DNA of 64,000 nt from Amoebidium appalachense (taxonomy: Eukaryota > Ichthyosporea), in contig CAVNZM010000004.1 of the NCBI GenBank assembly GCA_963693365.1, positions 5,022,001 through 5,086,000 on the forward strand, read 5' to 3'. Within the stretch, counting starts at the first letter, position 1. Each line of letters begins with the position of its first letter. The position numbers were made by a program, and so were the translations under genes. The notes beneath the pieces are model-generated. The model was not told the DNA's origin. It worked only from the letters and a program-made list of their open reading frames with translations, and ran no database searches. Shown here one piece after another: positions 1-12,085 of the stretch.

Positions 1-649
1 CCTGCCCCTCCCCCCCCCCCCCCCCCTTCCCCCACCCCCTCTACTCGTCCCTGCGAAGGAGAGCACACATGCACACACAATTCTCCCCCCCCCCCCCCCC
101 CCCCCACCACACACACACACACACACACACGCACACACCACCACCACCACCCCCCAATCTCCACACCACCTTCCAGGCTCTTACTCTCTCAAACCAAATT
201 TGACTGAACACCAGCAAAATCCATCCCGAGATCGGGGTTGAGGTCCTTGGTCATCTCCAACCCCTCTCGCTGCCTTTCCCCCCCCCCATCTCTTCCCGTC
301 GCTTGAAAGTGCCGCCTCTCCCACCCCACCACCTCCACACACACACCACACACGAACACAGCCTCCTCCCCCGAAACCTAAACCTAAATAAACTCCACAT
401 CTCCCCCACCATCCCTCCCCCTCCCTTGCGCCGCCCTCCCTTGCGCCCCCCTCCTACCCTCCCTCCCACCTCCGTCCCTCTCCCCTTCCCCCCCCCCCCC
501 TTCCCCCCCCCCGCTTCCTTTGACACGTCCAGGCAGGCTTCGTTTTTATAGTTAATGGGAATAAATCGTAAGTGGTGATCTGAATATAAGTGCCTAATCA
601 AAGCATGTGTATCCTAGAACAATGTACAGGAGTGTATTGTGTAATTTAC

Positions 650-2514
650 CTGTAGGTAGCGGAGCTTCTCCAAGGCATCGGAAGCATTGGAGATGATCTC
701 ACGGATGAAAACCTAATCGGGGAGATTGAAAATAGGAGTGTGTCAATCATATGACACGAAAATCGTGTTCCTTACTTGAATAGCTAGGTGAGATCACAAC
801 ATAAAGACTGGGGGGGGAAAGCCGGGAGAGGGGGAGAGGAGGGGGGGGGGGGGGGGGGGGGAAGGGGAAGGGGGGATTGTGACAACAGGCTTACACCTCA
901 GACAGCAACGGCGGTGAAAAAAGGGGCTTGTGGTATTTTGGTACACTAAGGCTGTGATTAGGCAAAAAACACAATCGCATCTCGCAAACTGAATGGATTT
1001 GCTGCTGCAAGGGCAACCTGAACCAACCACATCGTGAATCTACTTGCCCTTTCTGGCGCTTCTATCCCTCTGCTGCATACAAGCAGTCCGTTTAAAGGCA
1101 AGGCCTGATGGGGCCTCCGGGGAAAAGGGAGGGGGTGTGTGTGTGTGGGGGGGGGGGGGGGGGGGGGGGGGAAGGGGGGGATAAGGGGGGGAGGAGCCGC
1201 GGGAGAAGGAGGGTGGTAGGGACCAGGGGGAGGGGGGGGGGGGGGGGAAGGTATCAATACATCGCGCTCAGAGTAGAGAGAGTGGGCCACAATATCGAGA
1301 AGCTTACGGGTCTCTGCCTGGAACTGATGCTTCTCGGCTGGGCCTGTGTGATTTACATGTTAGAAGGTAATATGCTTGGTGATAATATGTTAGGTAATAA
1401 TATGTTAGGTGATAATATGCTAGATGCTGACCCTGGGGAAAAGATAGTTGTGGAGCACACCATATGAATCACACTATAGCAGCAAGCATCTGACTCTTGT
1501 CTCCAGGAGACAACTAGACGCCGTTTACCATAGGTGTTTGCGACACTTCCATAAGCATTTGTGCAAGCTTGTACATGCCTATTCAAAGCACTCCTGTGTG
1601 TTGGGGTAACCCTGCAAAGCGAGAGGCCGGCAGCTGGCTTGCGCGGTGGGGGTTTGGAAGGGGGGGGGAGGGGGGGTGGGGGGGGGGGAGGTGTGGGGGG
1701 GGGGGGGGGGGAGAGGGGGGGGGGGGGGGGGGGGGTTTGAATGCGGAACACGGTACAAAGTACGCATACACGACGAGAAGCATGGTGCAGGACACATGCA
1801 AAGGCAAACATTCAAGTATGCAACATCAGCCATGTGCACAGTATGCGTCATAAGCAGAGCCCATCCTCAGGGAGGACCCAAGTCATCAATTGCGTCTGAG
1901 TTTCGACCCCTTAGCCCGCGTATATACGACACTCCAACTCAGACAGCAGCATCAACTGAGCTTGGGCGGGTCAACCCGTCTTGATCAAAGACGAGCAGGG
2001 TTGCTTATGCAAGCAAGGTGAGCAAAACGGTGAAGATGTGTGTGCAAACTAATGCAGTGCAGCGAAAAATGTGTATGTGCTTACAGATGCACGACACAGA
2101 GCAACCATGCCCGGTTGCATGGAAGTAAAGCGGTCTGGGGGGGGGGGAATGATTGCGGGGGGGGGGGGGGGGGGGGGGATGATTGCAGTAAAGGGTTGGA
2201 ATCATGGACTGGACATCCAAAGACAAAACACACATCAATCAAACAAAAACAATGCAGGCGAGACGGGGGGGGGGGGGGGGGGGGGGCACACAGGTGACGT
2301 ACCTGTGACTTTCTCTGTCTCCTCAATCAACTCCTCCTTCACTGGCTCCTCCTCCCCCTCCTTCTTCTCCTCGCCCTAGATACACCAACATCAGGACAGA
2401 AATCGAGATCATGCCCCTCTCCTCCCTTCCCCCCCCCCCCCCCCACACACACACACAAACACCCCCCCCCCCCCCCCCAATACACACACACACACCTTCC
2501 TTCCTTCTCCTCTG

Positions 2515-2545
<31 letters not shown>

Positions 2546-2758
2546 ACCCCTTACCCCCCCCCCCCCCACACACACACACACACACACCACCACCACCACC
2601 ACACACAAACCCTCTATCCCCACCACCTCCACTTCTTCCCTCTCCTTCCTCCCCCGAGGTGCACTCCCTAGAGCAGTAATATAGACCCCAGCAAATACAA
2701 AAACCCTTCCGACAGCTTTCATGTTGGTGTGTACGTTCATTAGCATCCCCCCCCTCCC

Positions 2759-2789
<31 letters not shown>

Positions 2790-4566
2790 CCACTCTTCCC
2801 GAGACCCAGGGAGGCCACCACTAACAACCCACCGAATCGTGTGACTACAAATGCAGTTTGCCCCTCCCCCCCCCCCCCCCCCTCTCCCCCTTCCCTCCCC
2901 CCTGCCCCATCTCCCCCGGAAAAACCCTCCCGCAAGCATCTAGGGTATGGACCAGTTCAATCTGCCTTGTCACTATACCAAAGCCCTCCCCCCTCCCCCT
3001 CCCCCTTCACACCCTCGTCCCCCTCCCCCCCCCCCAAAACAAAAAGGCTCAACCCTACCCCCCCCCCCCACCCCCTGTCCCCCCCCCCCCTACCCCCTCC
3101 CCTTTCCCCCCTCCTCCCCCATCCCCCCACACGCACACACACTCTCTCGCTTGCTCTCTCCTCTCTCTCTCTTCATCTTCCCCCTCACCTCTGCCATAAA
3201 AAAAAGGAACCAAGCAACAGGTAGAATTTGAAATGAAAGCGTGGGGGGGGGGGGGGGGGGGGGGGGGAGGGGGGGGGAGGGGGGGGGAGGGGGGACAATT
3301 ACGTTGTCCGTGGTGGTAGTGGAGAACCACCGGGCACCCAAGCCGTCAAACACCTTACGGCCTGTACAAGCACAGCAGCTCACGTCAGACTAACTCTATC
3401 AATAACAATTGGTTGCCCAGAACAGCTACCTAGCATATCCAAAAAAAAAAAAAAGAAGAAGAAGAAGCACCTGGTTGGATACGATCGGGAAAGGTGGGGG
3501 CACAGGCGGGTGGGAGGGCGGAGAGGGGGGGGGGGGGAGGGGAGGGGCAGAGAGCGAGGGTAACAAATAGGTGGTGGTGTAGTCGTGGAGAGACTCCAAG
3601 TTGGCGGGGAAGTGTGTGTGTGTGTGTGTGGTGGTGGTGGTGGTGGTGGTGGTGGTGGTGGGGTGGGGCGGGGGGGGGGGGAGTATGGAGCAAGTTTAGA
3701 AAGACGTTGCAAGAACGATGGTGACAGCATGCGAACGGAATCGTGGGGGTCAGCCCGACCGGCTTAGACGGGACAAGCAGGAGCCGAGCAGTTCAACAGC
3801 TAGCTCATAAAAACTTGAGGGGAAGGGCAGGAGAGGGAGGGAAAGGGGGGGGAGAGAGAAGGGGGGAAGTGGGCAGGAGAGAGTTAGAGGTTTGGGTAGG
3901 GATGAGGGGGAAGGGGGGGGGGGGGGGGGTCCCACCTGAACGGGTGGCAGTGGCATATGCGAACGTCCGGGCAAACACCTGCACAAGGTAAACCTGTCAG
4001 CACCACAACCAAAACTACAGGGGTAAGGAGGAATAAGGGAAGAAACTGTGAGAAATATTGCGGAAGAGAGGAGGTTGGAGGGTTTGCAGTCATAGCTTGC
4101 AAGCTAACCCCATGTCTCACATCAATCAACACTTCAATGACGTGTAACAGAGGGACACGTCGACGCCCTTCTTTTTATGTGCACACCCCTATAACAGCTA
4201 CAAACTCGCACATAGTGACTACTGCCGCCTTAGGACCCAGCACAGAGCACCACCTATAATCATGCACCCTGAAACAAAAGCAACGTGATGACGTCTAAAC
4301 ATCCTGACGCTACAACCGGGAGTTATGCTCAGTTTCTTATAGAGTCCCAGCTTTGAACAGCGCTCATGCACGCACGCATTCACGCGTACATATACACGTG
4401 CATCCGCACACATGCAACGCACACGCACACACACGTACACACAGGCAAAGGTAGTCACACTCTCACTCACCACAGGAGCAGAGCTCTCCTTAGCAGCATG
4501 CACCTTGGGCAGCGCCGCCGCCACGAGGCGTGATACAAGCGGCCGGAACGACATCTTAAACGCCAC
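650..4566 (-). CDS. TRAP1: TRAP1, mitochondrial Hsp90 chaperone, N-terminal half (partial, six exons)
   Basis: Mitochondrial member of the Hsp90 family, an ATP-dependent chaperone of the matrix. Exons on the minus strand: 4566-4471, 3978-3936, 3361-3303, 2375-2303, 1343-1261, 712-650. Every join is phase-consistent (0, 1, 0, 1, 0) with GT-AG borders. The first three exons give a basic, Ser/Thr/Ala-rich leader typical of a matrix-targeting sequence, containing [11 protein letters not shown]. Exon 4 is acidic ([15 protein letters not shown]). Exons 5 and 6 encode the Hsp90 start, [20 protein letters not shown] and then [18 protein letters not shown], which holds the conserved ELISNASDA-type ATP-binding helix (here EIISNASDA, with the catalytic-type Glu and the nucleotide-binding Asn). 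The [21 protein letters not shown] signature separates TRAP1 from cytosolic Hsp90. The start is the first Met of exon 1; a second Met lies five codons in. The rest of the ATPase, middle and C-terminal domains lies left of the window. The next exon was not securely found in 1-600. Confidence 0.9.
1738..2110 (-). repeat. Intronic dispersed repeat, copy in TRAP1
   Basis: Lies between TRAP1 exons 4 and 5. On the gene's sense strand it reads GATCAAGACGGGTTGACC, then GGGGTCGAAACTCAGACGC, CTGAGGATGGGCTCTGCT, TGATGTTGCATACTTGAATG, and finally GCGTACTTTGTACCGTGTTC before a poly-C run. About 175 bp of it (1738-1913) matches 55863-56040 at high identity. Confidence 0.8.
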
Positions 4567-5083
4567 AGCCCCCTATGAATGTATGGAGAGAAACCAGCCG
4601 ATAGCGGGGTGAGATACGGGTACGTGCGTGTGTGTGCCTGTGTTGTGTGTGTGCGGGTGTGGTGTGTGGTGTGTGACGTGTGCATGCATGGGACAAGTTC
4701 GTGAAAGCTCACGAACGCCACATGGCCGCAAGAATAAAGGCTCTCTGACGTCATCAGAAAAGTGGCTGCAGCCAATAGGAACCCGCAAAGCGATTTTTTT
4801 GGGTTACGCAAAACGGATTGGCTCACCAATCGGAAGGTGCGAATGTCTGCCACCGATCCTTCCTTCATGCAGCGGCTTTTTCTTTTTAAGTTTTTTTTTC
4901 TTGTGCTTTTTGGAAAACCTTTCAGTGAAGAGCTTCAACAGTTTTGGAGCACAAAGGTAGTTGTGGTTGAATTTGTTTTTAAAGGTTCGGCGAGATTCGC
5001 AGCGAGTGTTGTCTGCGCTTTCTGCTAACAACTTTCAAACCTTGTGAAAAATCTCCCTACCCACTTCCCAACAACAAACGGCC
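4567..5083. promoter_or_regulatory. Divergent promoter shared by TRAP1 (-) and glyoxalase II (+)
   Basis: The 517 bp between the two start codons is free of the long poly-G/C runs that fill the introns. It holds a perfect cAMP-response palindrome TGACGTCA at 4746-4753 and three CCAAT boxes close together: CCAAT at 4772-4776, ATTGG at 4817-4821 and CCAAT at 4826-4830. These are known binding motifs for CREB/ATF and NF-Y type factors. That the two mitochondrial genes are co-regulated from here is inference. A GT/CG-rich microsatellite at 4625-4690 lies on the TRAP1 side. No clear TATA box was seen. Confidence 0.6.
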
Positions 5084-5575
5084 ATGCTGCGTGCCACACT
5101 GTCTTCCCTTCGTTCCCTTCCACTTAAAGCTGGCACGTCCCACGCATACACGAAGCAAAGCCAGTTTTATTTTTTTGTCGCCGCCTGCCCCACCCACAAA
5201 ACCCAAACACAGGCGTTTCTTAAGCGTGATTACAGCTCCAGCTCCGCCATGGCTTACGTGGTGCTTCAGGTGCCCATCTTTAACGACAACTACAGCCACG
5301 TTCTGGTTGATCTCGCAACTGGTAAGGACGTCCATGCTTTTATTAGGTTGGGACGAAGTGAGAAAAGGGAAAGTGGAGGCCCTGTGGGTGAGGGGGGAGG
5401 GGGGGAGGGCCGGAAGTAATTGTGGACTTGGTGGGTGGGTGGTGGTGGTGGTGGGGGGGGGGGGTGGGGGGTGGGGGTGGAGCTAGTGACGTTTAGGAAC
5501 CAGGGCAACCGGAGGAAAAGAGAGGGAGGGTTGAGATGCTGGTGTAGTTGGGTGCGGCATGCGTGCGTGCATTTG

Positions 5576-5610
<35 letters not shown>

Positions 5611-5695
5611 TTGTGTGTACGTGCGCATGTGTTCATTTGTTTTTGCAAGTCCGTGGTGTGTGTGTGTGTGTTGCGTGCGTGTGCTTTTGTGTTGT

Positions 5696-5731
<36 letters not shown>

Positions 5732-7071
5732 CTTTGTTTTCCCGTACATTGAGGAGGAAGCTGTTTCCTTATCTTGCCCTAACTATCTAACTCTCCCACT
5801 GCCACGAGTACCGTTGAGCAAAAGCTAGGCAGTAAAATTTAAAGCTAAGTTCAAAACTGGGTATGCAGTTTCATTCTGCATCGGGCACTGAAGCAGGCTG
5901 CGCTTTTTTTTTTTCTTGCTACCTTGTGCTTTTTTTCTTTTCCTAGTGCATTATCTGCCGTGCATTTGAACTCTAGAGTGTTTCTTACAGTGTTAATGCA
6001 GAGCACGCTACCTCCCCTCCACCCCTTTCCCCCCGCCCTCCCCTCCCCTCCCTCTCCCCATTCCCTTGGGCCCCTCCCCTCTCTTCTTCTTTCACCTTTT
6101 GCTCCTCCGTTTTGGGTTTTAACTCACGAACCACCATCACAAGTACCACACGCGAGCGAGAAGGACATGTGCTAACGAACATGTGGCTTCTCCTTGTTGT
6201 CCTCAGCTGTTCTTTTCGTTTTCTAATATTGCCCATTTAGTTTAGACGTGTGCATGCTCGGTGGCACACGCAGTGAGGGGGGGGGGGGAAGGGGGGGGGG
6301 GGGGGAGGGGGGGGGGGGGATAACTAATTAGGTTGTAGCTGTGCCTCTGGACGGGTGTGAGGGGGGGAGGGGGGGAGGAGGGGAGGAAGGAAGAGAGGAA
6401 AGGGAGGATTGAGCTGTGTGTGTGTGGGGGGGTAGGGGGAGGGATAAAGGGGGGGGGGGGGGGGGGGGTGGAATATTCCACAAAGTTCCGAAATCCATAT
6501 AGGAAAGAAGGGGTTGGAGGAGACGAAATATAAAAGCATCGGAATTTGATTTTTTCCCTCCTTTTTCCAATTTTGCGTTGACATGTGCTCTTTGCACTTT
6601 TGCAGGGGAGGCGGCAGCGGTGGACCCAGCCGAGCCCCAAAAAGTACTTCTTGCACTCAAGGCCCACCCACAGTACCGCCTGACCGCCCTCTTTGTGACG
6701 CACAAACACGCCGACCATGCCGGCGGGAACGTGGAACTTGCTGGAAAAATACCGAACCTTCGGGTGTACGGGTCAAAGCATGAGGAGTGCCCCGCGGCGA
6801 CGGATCGGGTCGGGCAGGGGGATGAGTTTCGGTTCGGTTCTTTGACTGTTAAGGTATTTGCATTCATTTTTTTTTTTTTTTTTTTTTTGGGGGGGGGGGG
6901 GGGGGATCTATTATAAACTGTTTTTGCCCGTCTGACACACCCACAACCATAGTCTCACCTGAGCCTCCACAACCAGCAGAAATCAAATATACCGGGCTAA
7001 CCCACCTCATCGACCCACACCTTATCCACACAAAGACATACTCTACCCACACACCCAGGGACCCCCTCCCC

Positions 7072-7102
<31 letters not shown>

Positions 7103-7140
7103 ATGCACACACACACACATACCCCCCCCCCCCCCTACAC

Positions 7141-7190
<50 letters not shown>

Positions 7191-7288
7191 TTTGTACATT
7201 GATGTGTGTTTGTGCATGGATGTCACAAGACATATTCGATGATCAGCATATATCGTTTGGCATGCCACACTGTACCTTCTCCAGTAGT

Positions 7289-7332
<44 letters not shown>

Positions 7333-8117
7333 CCCGCCCCGCCGTCTTGCTTGCTCTTTCAGGTCCGTCCCCCCTCCACCCACCCTCTTCACCCTTCCCA
7401 GCCTCACAAAAAAGAAGAGGGGGAGGAGGAAGGATAAGTAAATCCAACGACTATTAGAAAATGAAGGGGGGGGGGGAGGGGGGGGGGGGGCATTGATTTA
7501 GCACACCCTATTCTGCTGGGGAAACGTCTGGAAAACGGAATCCCCCCCCCCCCCCCCCCCTCCCCCCCCCCAAAAAAGAAAAGAAGGAGAAGAAGAAAGA
7601 AAGAAAAAAGAAAAAATTCTGACATGTGACATCCCCAACCCACCTCCAGGTGCTGCACACCCCCTGCCACACAAAGGGACACATCCAATTCTTCGTTGAG
7701 CCCCCACCGAAAATCGACCAGGCGCCGTCACTTTTCTGCGGTGACACACTGTTTGTCGGAGGTTGTGGTCGGTTTTTCGAGGGCACGGCAAAGGAAATGC
7801 ATGAAAATTTGATCGGGAAATTGTCAAGGCTCCCCCTACAGACGAAAGTTTACTGCGGGCACGAATACACGCTCTCGAACCTCGCTTTTGCAAAAACCGT
7901 GGAGCCTAAGAACCCTGAGTTGCTCCAGAAAATTGAATGGGCGGCGGAGCAAAGAAAGAATGGTTTGTCCACCGTGCCGACGACTATTGGTGATGAGTTA
8001 AAATTTAACCCGTTTATGCGAGTGGGGCAGAGGAGTGTAAAAGATGCGGTGGGGCAGGAGGATGAGGTCGAGGTGATGGCGGAGCTGCGGAGGCGAAAGG
8101 ACTCGTTCAGGGGATGA
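5084..8117 (+). CDS. HAGH: Hydroxyacylglutathione hydrolase (glyoxalase II), three exons, complete
   Basis: Second enzyme of the glyoxalase pathway: it hydrolyses S-D-lactoylglutathione to D-lactate and glutathione, detoxifying methylglyoxal. Exons 5084-5321, 6606-6853 and 7650-8117 join in phase to 317 codons plus stop. Metallo-beta-lactamase fold motifs are in order: the metal-binding THKHADHAGG (exon 2, usually THHHxDHxGG), TPCHTKGH (start of exon 3), FCGDTLFVGGCGRFFEGT (the bridging Asp), and VYCGHEYT (last metal His and substrate-binding Tyr). The C-terminal helical domain is present and ends in a basic KDSFRG. The first 55 residues are a basic, Ser-rich presequence, and an in-frame Met precedes YVVLQVPIFNDNYSHVLVD, the usual start of cytosolic enzymes. 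Both mitochondrial and cytosolic forms could therefore arise from one gene, as known for human HAGH. Introns of 1284 and 796 bp are filled with poly-G, poly-C, TG and CA tracts. Confidence 0.96.
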
Positions 8118-8220
8118 ATCGAGGTGCACGTGGGAGATCATATGGGCTTTCTCTTGTAGTTTTTGTCTTGTTTCCTGCCATTTCTTTCTTTTCTTCCCTT
8201 TTTTTTTTTTTTTTTTTTTT

Positions 8221-8274
<54 letters not shown>

Positions 8275-8298
8275 GTGGGTGTGTGGGTGGGTTTGTGT

Positions 8299-8353
<55 letters not shown>

Positions 8354-8756
8354 GGGGGGGGGGGGGGGGGGGGAGATTGGCCATGCATAGGTGAAGGGGT
8401 CTGCAAAGCCGACACCTTTCAAAGGGCCTGTGCACAGACACAAATGCACACGGTAGACCGTTTTCTATATGTATCACGTGCAATGTTTCTTTTTATCTAG
8501 ATAAAAGGCACCCTTTGTGGTACCTTGAATAATTTAAGAAAGAGGTACTGAAAAGTAGCTTGAATGTCTAGGTTCGATGCTCTCCAGCAATCAAATAGCC
8601 TCTGTGAATAAAGTGAGGAGAGAAAATGCGACAAGAGCGTCACACTAGAGGTTCGGGAAATGGCCGGTGAAGGACGGAACGGGGCCCCCGGGGAGGGGGG
8701 GGGGGGGGGGGGGGGGGGAGGGAGGGGGGGGGGGGGGGGGGATTAACGCTAGATGA

Positions 8757-8795
<39 letters not shown>

Positions 8796-9060
8796 CACAT
8801 GTATGCAAGCTCGCACGTGCACACACACACGTACACACGCAGGCACGAGCAACGCAGAAACACGGATTAGAAACTTGACATGAATACAAAACACAACCGT
8901 TGTCCTTGTAACCACGATCTCCACCACATGTACCATCAGCCCACACATTCACCATCCACCCACACACATTGCCATTGCATTTGTGCACGCATCATGGTAC
9001 CATGACCTCCACACACACACATGATGGCAGTACAAACACATATCATGTGACGTGCATTGT
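8118..9060. other. 3' flank of glyoxalase II with AATAAA and simple repeats
   Basis: No gene is visible. A T-run at 8199-8220 is followed by a long G-run (to 8271) and a TG tract (8298-8350). A canonical AATAAA lies at 8608-8613, far from the stop codon at 8117, so its use as the glyoxalase II polyadenylation signal is uncertain. Poly-G (8694-8742) and CA (8761-8793) tracts follow. Confidence 0.45.
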
Positions 9061-9119
9061 GACACAGCGAGTGGATTGAAACATCTGCACGGCAACACTC
9101 ACCCCTCCCACCTCCAAGG

Positions 9120-9121
<2 letters not shown>

Positions 9122-9191
<70 letters not shown>

Positions 9192-9302
9192 CCTCCCTCC
9201 CTCCCTCCCTCCCTCCCTCCCTCCCTCCCTCCCTCCCTCCCTCCCTCCCTCCCTCCCCCTCCCTCCCTCCCTCCCCCCCCCCCCCCCCCCCCCCCCCCCC
9301 CG
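9122..9302. repeat. Compound microsatellite (CT)n-(CCCT)n-(C)n
   Basis: About 65 bp of CT, then about 90 bp of CCCT units, then an uninterrupted C-run. Seen directly. The boundaries between units are sharp, as in a tract that evolved by successive slippage expansions. Confidence 0.95.
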
Positions 9303-9519
9303 CCCCCTAGGGGCTCTCCCTCCCCCACAACACCAAAATTATAAACTTTGATAGCAGGTTGGAAATGGGTTTTAAAAAAAAAATTGAAAAAAAAATCACC
9401 ATGAAAGGAGATGCCATGACAATGTGAGCTGGCAGGAAGGCGGGTATGATGTCCTATTAGTAAGCAGCACAGAAGAAGCACTGTACTATGATTCTATACA
9501 AGTAAGAAGGCAAGATACA

Positions 9520-9945
9520 TTTGTGTGTGTATTGGGGCACAATGTGTGTGTGTGTGTGTCACGGTGTGTGTGTGTGTGTGTGTGTGTACATTTGTGTGTG
9601 TGTGTGTATGTGTGTGTGCGCGCGTGTGTATGTGCCACGGTGTGTGGTGTCACTGTCGTAATAAGTTGGGTGTGCGACACTGTATGTGCGTGTGTGTGTG
9701 CGCTTGTGCTTGCATGTGTGTGTGCGTGTGTGTGTTTGTCACAGTGTGACACTGTGGTTTTTGTATGCGTGTGTGTGTGTGTGTGTGTGTGTGCGTGCGT
9801 GTGTGCGTGTGTGTGTGTGACGTGTGTGTGTGCCTTTCATGTGTGCATGTGTGTGTGGGTGTGTGGGTGTGCACGGCACGGTGTGCCTGCGTGTACGGTG
9901 CATGTGTGTGTGTGTGTGACACTGTGTGTGTACACGGCGTCAGGC

Positions 9946-9981
<36 letters not shown>

Positions 9982-10011
9982 AGTGTGTGTGTGTGTGTGT
10001 GCGCGCGCGCA

Positions 10012-10044
<33 letters not shown>

Positions 10045-10098
10045 ACACAGTGTGTGTGTGTGTGTATGTGTGTGCGGGTGTGTGCGGGTGTGTGTGTG

Positions 10099-10143
<45 letters not shown>

Positions 10144-10160
10144 ATGTGTGTGTGTGTGTG

Positions 10161-10256
<96 letters not shown>

Positions 10257-10278
10257 AGTGTGTGTGTGTGTGTGAACG
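9520..10278. repeat. Long imperfect TG/TGCG microsatellite
   Basis: About 760 bp of TG-rich sequence with interspersed CG, CATG and CACTGTG interruptions. It becomes a pure (TG)n of about 90 bp near 10165-10254. The Cys/Val- and His/Thr-rich open frames across it are repeat translations and not genes. Alternating purine-pyrimidine composition could favour Z-DNA. Confidence 0.95.
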
Positions 10279-10424
10279 TGTGAGGGGGGGGGGGGGGGGA
10301 TGGGGAGAATGGGGGGGACGGGGGCCCAGAAACAAGGGCGGGGGGGGGGGGGGGGTGAAAGGGAGGGGTATTGGAGGGGGCTCTGGAGGACCTGGGAGGG
10401 AGACACGGTGGTGTTTGGCTGGGG

Positions 10425-10460
<36 letters not shown>

Positions 10461-10489
10461 GTCAAAGGAAATTTTTGCACCTGTTCCCG

Positions 10490-11540
10490 GCATTTCTAAT
10501 GTTCGTGCGAAATGTCCTATCCCCAATCTCTCTCCCATTCCGAGATATCCTTTGAAATACTTATCTCCTTTATTTTTCTATTCTACTAGTTATCAGCAGT
10601 ATGTTACTTAAGGCTTGGTTTCATACTCAATATCCTTTGCTTCATCGTTGTGATAAAGAGTATCATGGTAGGGCTCTTGAGCCTGTGCTTCTTTTTATAT
10701 TAGAGACTCGTCTATTTTCTTTACAATCGTTGTGTAAATTAGCTACTTATATTTATCCTTCCTCTCGTAAACCTACCACACTTACCGATTTTGCAATTCT
10801 AACCCCTCCTTGTGATATAGCTTGGAAATGTTTATTTTGGCGCTGTAACCTTTGTTTCCATAAATGTTTGTGCCACTTTTGTGCAGAACCTTTTTCTCGT
10901 AAACACTCAGATAGATGTATTTAGTAATATTTATCTCAGATTCTTCCGTTAGAAATTAGAAGACTGGCTTATTTAGATAATCCTGATATTACGAGAGTCT
11001 ATTGACTATCTGTTGAACCACGGTATGTTTAACGAGTCTTCTAGGGTGTATGATTATTTAAGTCGTTATCTCCTCCGTATCCGAGAGTGAGGGCTTTTGT
11101 GTTTTCTTCTCCGAGATATCGGTGATATCTCGATGGCTTCTTTTTTGCTGAGCATCAATAAAGTCATCATTGCTTTTTGGGAGCTTTGGCAGGATACATT
11201 TCTCCTGCTGTACGTATGGATACCACCCTAGTAGATAAGTCTGTATGGTGCTCTGATGTTGATATTGCCTGGGAAGTTGTGCAGTGGCGTTATAATTTTT
11301 GTTTTCATCGCCGCTGGTGCCACTTTTGTGCTGAACCTTTTCATCGCAAGCATGTTGATAGGTGTGAGTTTTTATGTGGCGTTTTACCTCTTTCCCTACG
11401 GGTGTCTGCTACACTTGGTGGCAATGTGACCACTTTAGACTTTTTGTTGAATTCTGTTGGTCGCCACATTGAGTATTTATATGATTTTCACACAGTGTTC
11501 AGGTATCTCAGTATGCACTTGTTACTGGATAACTCGTGAA
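10490..11540 (+). pseudogene. 3' end of a non-LTR (LINE-type) retrotransposon with two CCHC motifs, decayed
   Basis: Two related segments lie in tandem. 10601-10924 contains CHFCAEPFSRKHSDRC and 11177-11539 contains CHFCAEPFHRKHVDRC, each preceded by a matching DIAW...W...CFH stretch. The spacing C-x2-C-x7-H-x3-C resembles the CCHC finger found near the C terminus of many LINE ORF2 proteins. The second copy is highly similar to the minus-strand copy at 23527-24171, so this is a dispersed family. Stop codons and frame changes separate the pieces. Assignment to LINEs rests on the CCHC spacing alone, because no reverse transcriptase core is visible in this stretch. Confidence 0.5.
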
Positions 11541-11770
11541 GTTTTTATTTTAGACACCAAACTGCTTTTCGATTGCTTTATGGCCGGTCTGATGACGAGA
11601 GGCAGCACCCGGCCGCCGTCCCCGCAGGCCCCCACTGGGCCGCAAATAAATCACATGTACTGACTCCCGGCCCTGGGGCCATACACACGAGATCAATACA
11701 GATAAGGCCCTCGGGCCCGAAAACAGAAATCATCCCCCCCCCCCCCCCCCCCCTCCAACCAATCCTAAGA

Positions 11771-11911
11771 GAAGCGGCGAGGAAAAGACTGTTTGAGAGA
11801 AGCGAAAAACACGACTTTTATAGTCGCTTCTACAGGAAGAGATGTGTGATGCCGATCATCACACCATCTTCTTCCGATTGGTGGATAAAATGAGTATTTA
11901 CCAAATTATTT
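11771..11911 (+). repeat. Left copy of a ~140-bp direct repeat flanking the DIRS-like remnant
   Basis: Starts GAAGCGGCGAGGAAAAGACT and ends in GATAAAATGAGTAT followed by TTTACCAAAT. It matches 14308-14453 in the same orientation with a few mismatches and a small internal difference (ATGCCGATCATC against CACCCAATCATC). An 8-bp hairpin (AGAAGCGA ... TCGCTTCT) lies inside. A shorter repeat, ATTTTAGACACCAAACTGC, occurs next to it at about 11550 and again at about 11915. Confidence 0.8.
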
Positions 11912-12085
11912 ATCATTTTAGACACCAAACTGCTATCTACGTCCGCTAAGACACAGCCGGCTAACATACACTATTATACAATTACGGTGGCTGGCTGGGG
12001 CCCTCAGCCTGCCCAGGAACCGGGGGTGTCGTCTAGACGAAATGCTTGCATACGCCACGGCCGCACCCCGCGCGGGAAAATCACC

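Noticed and set aside
180-260. Possible seventh TRAP1 exon (EMTKDLNPDLGMDFAGVQ)
   Set aside because: The frame is open, but I could not match it to the expected Hsp90 segment or define splice sites.
2411-2935. Possible extra TRAP1 exons in the intron between exons 3 and 4 (for example at about 2940-2975)
   Set aside because: AG/GT pairs exist, but exons 3 and 4 already join in phase, and the candidate peptides do not resemble TRAP1.
303-3383. Many Pro-, Gly- and His/Thr-rich open frames
   Set aside because: They translate C-runs, G-runs and CA tracts and overlap the TRAP1 introns; real coding here lies in short exons.
8560-8640. tRNA-like B box (GGTTCGATGC)
   Set aside because: No A box or cloverleaf could be drawn around it.
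9424-10275. 283-residue Cys/Val frame
   Set aside because: It is a translation of the TG microsatellite.
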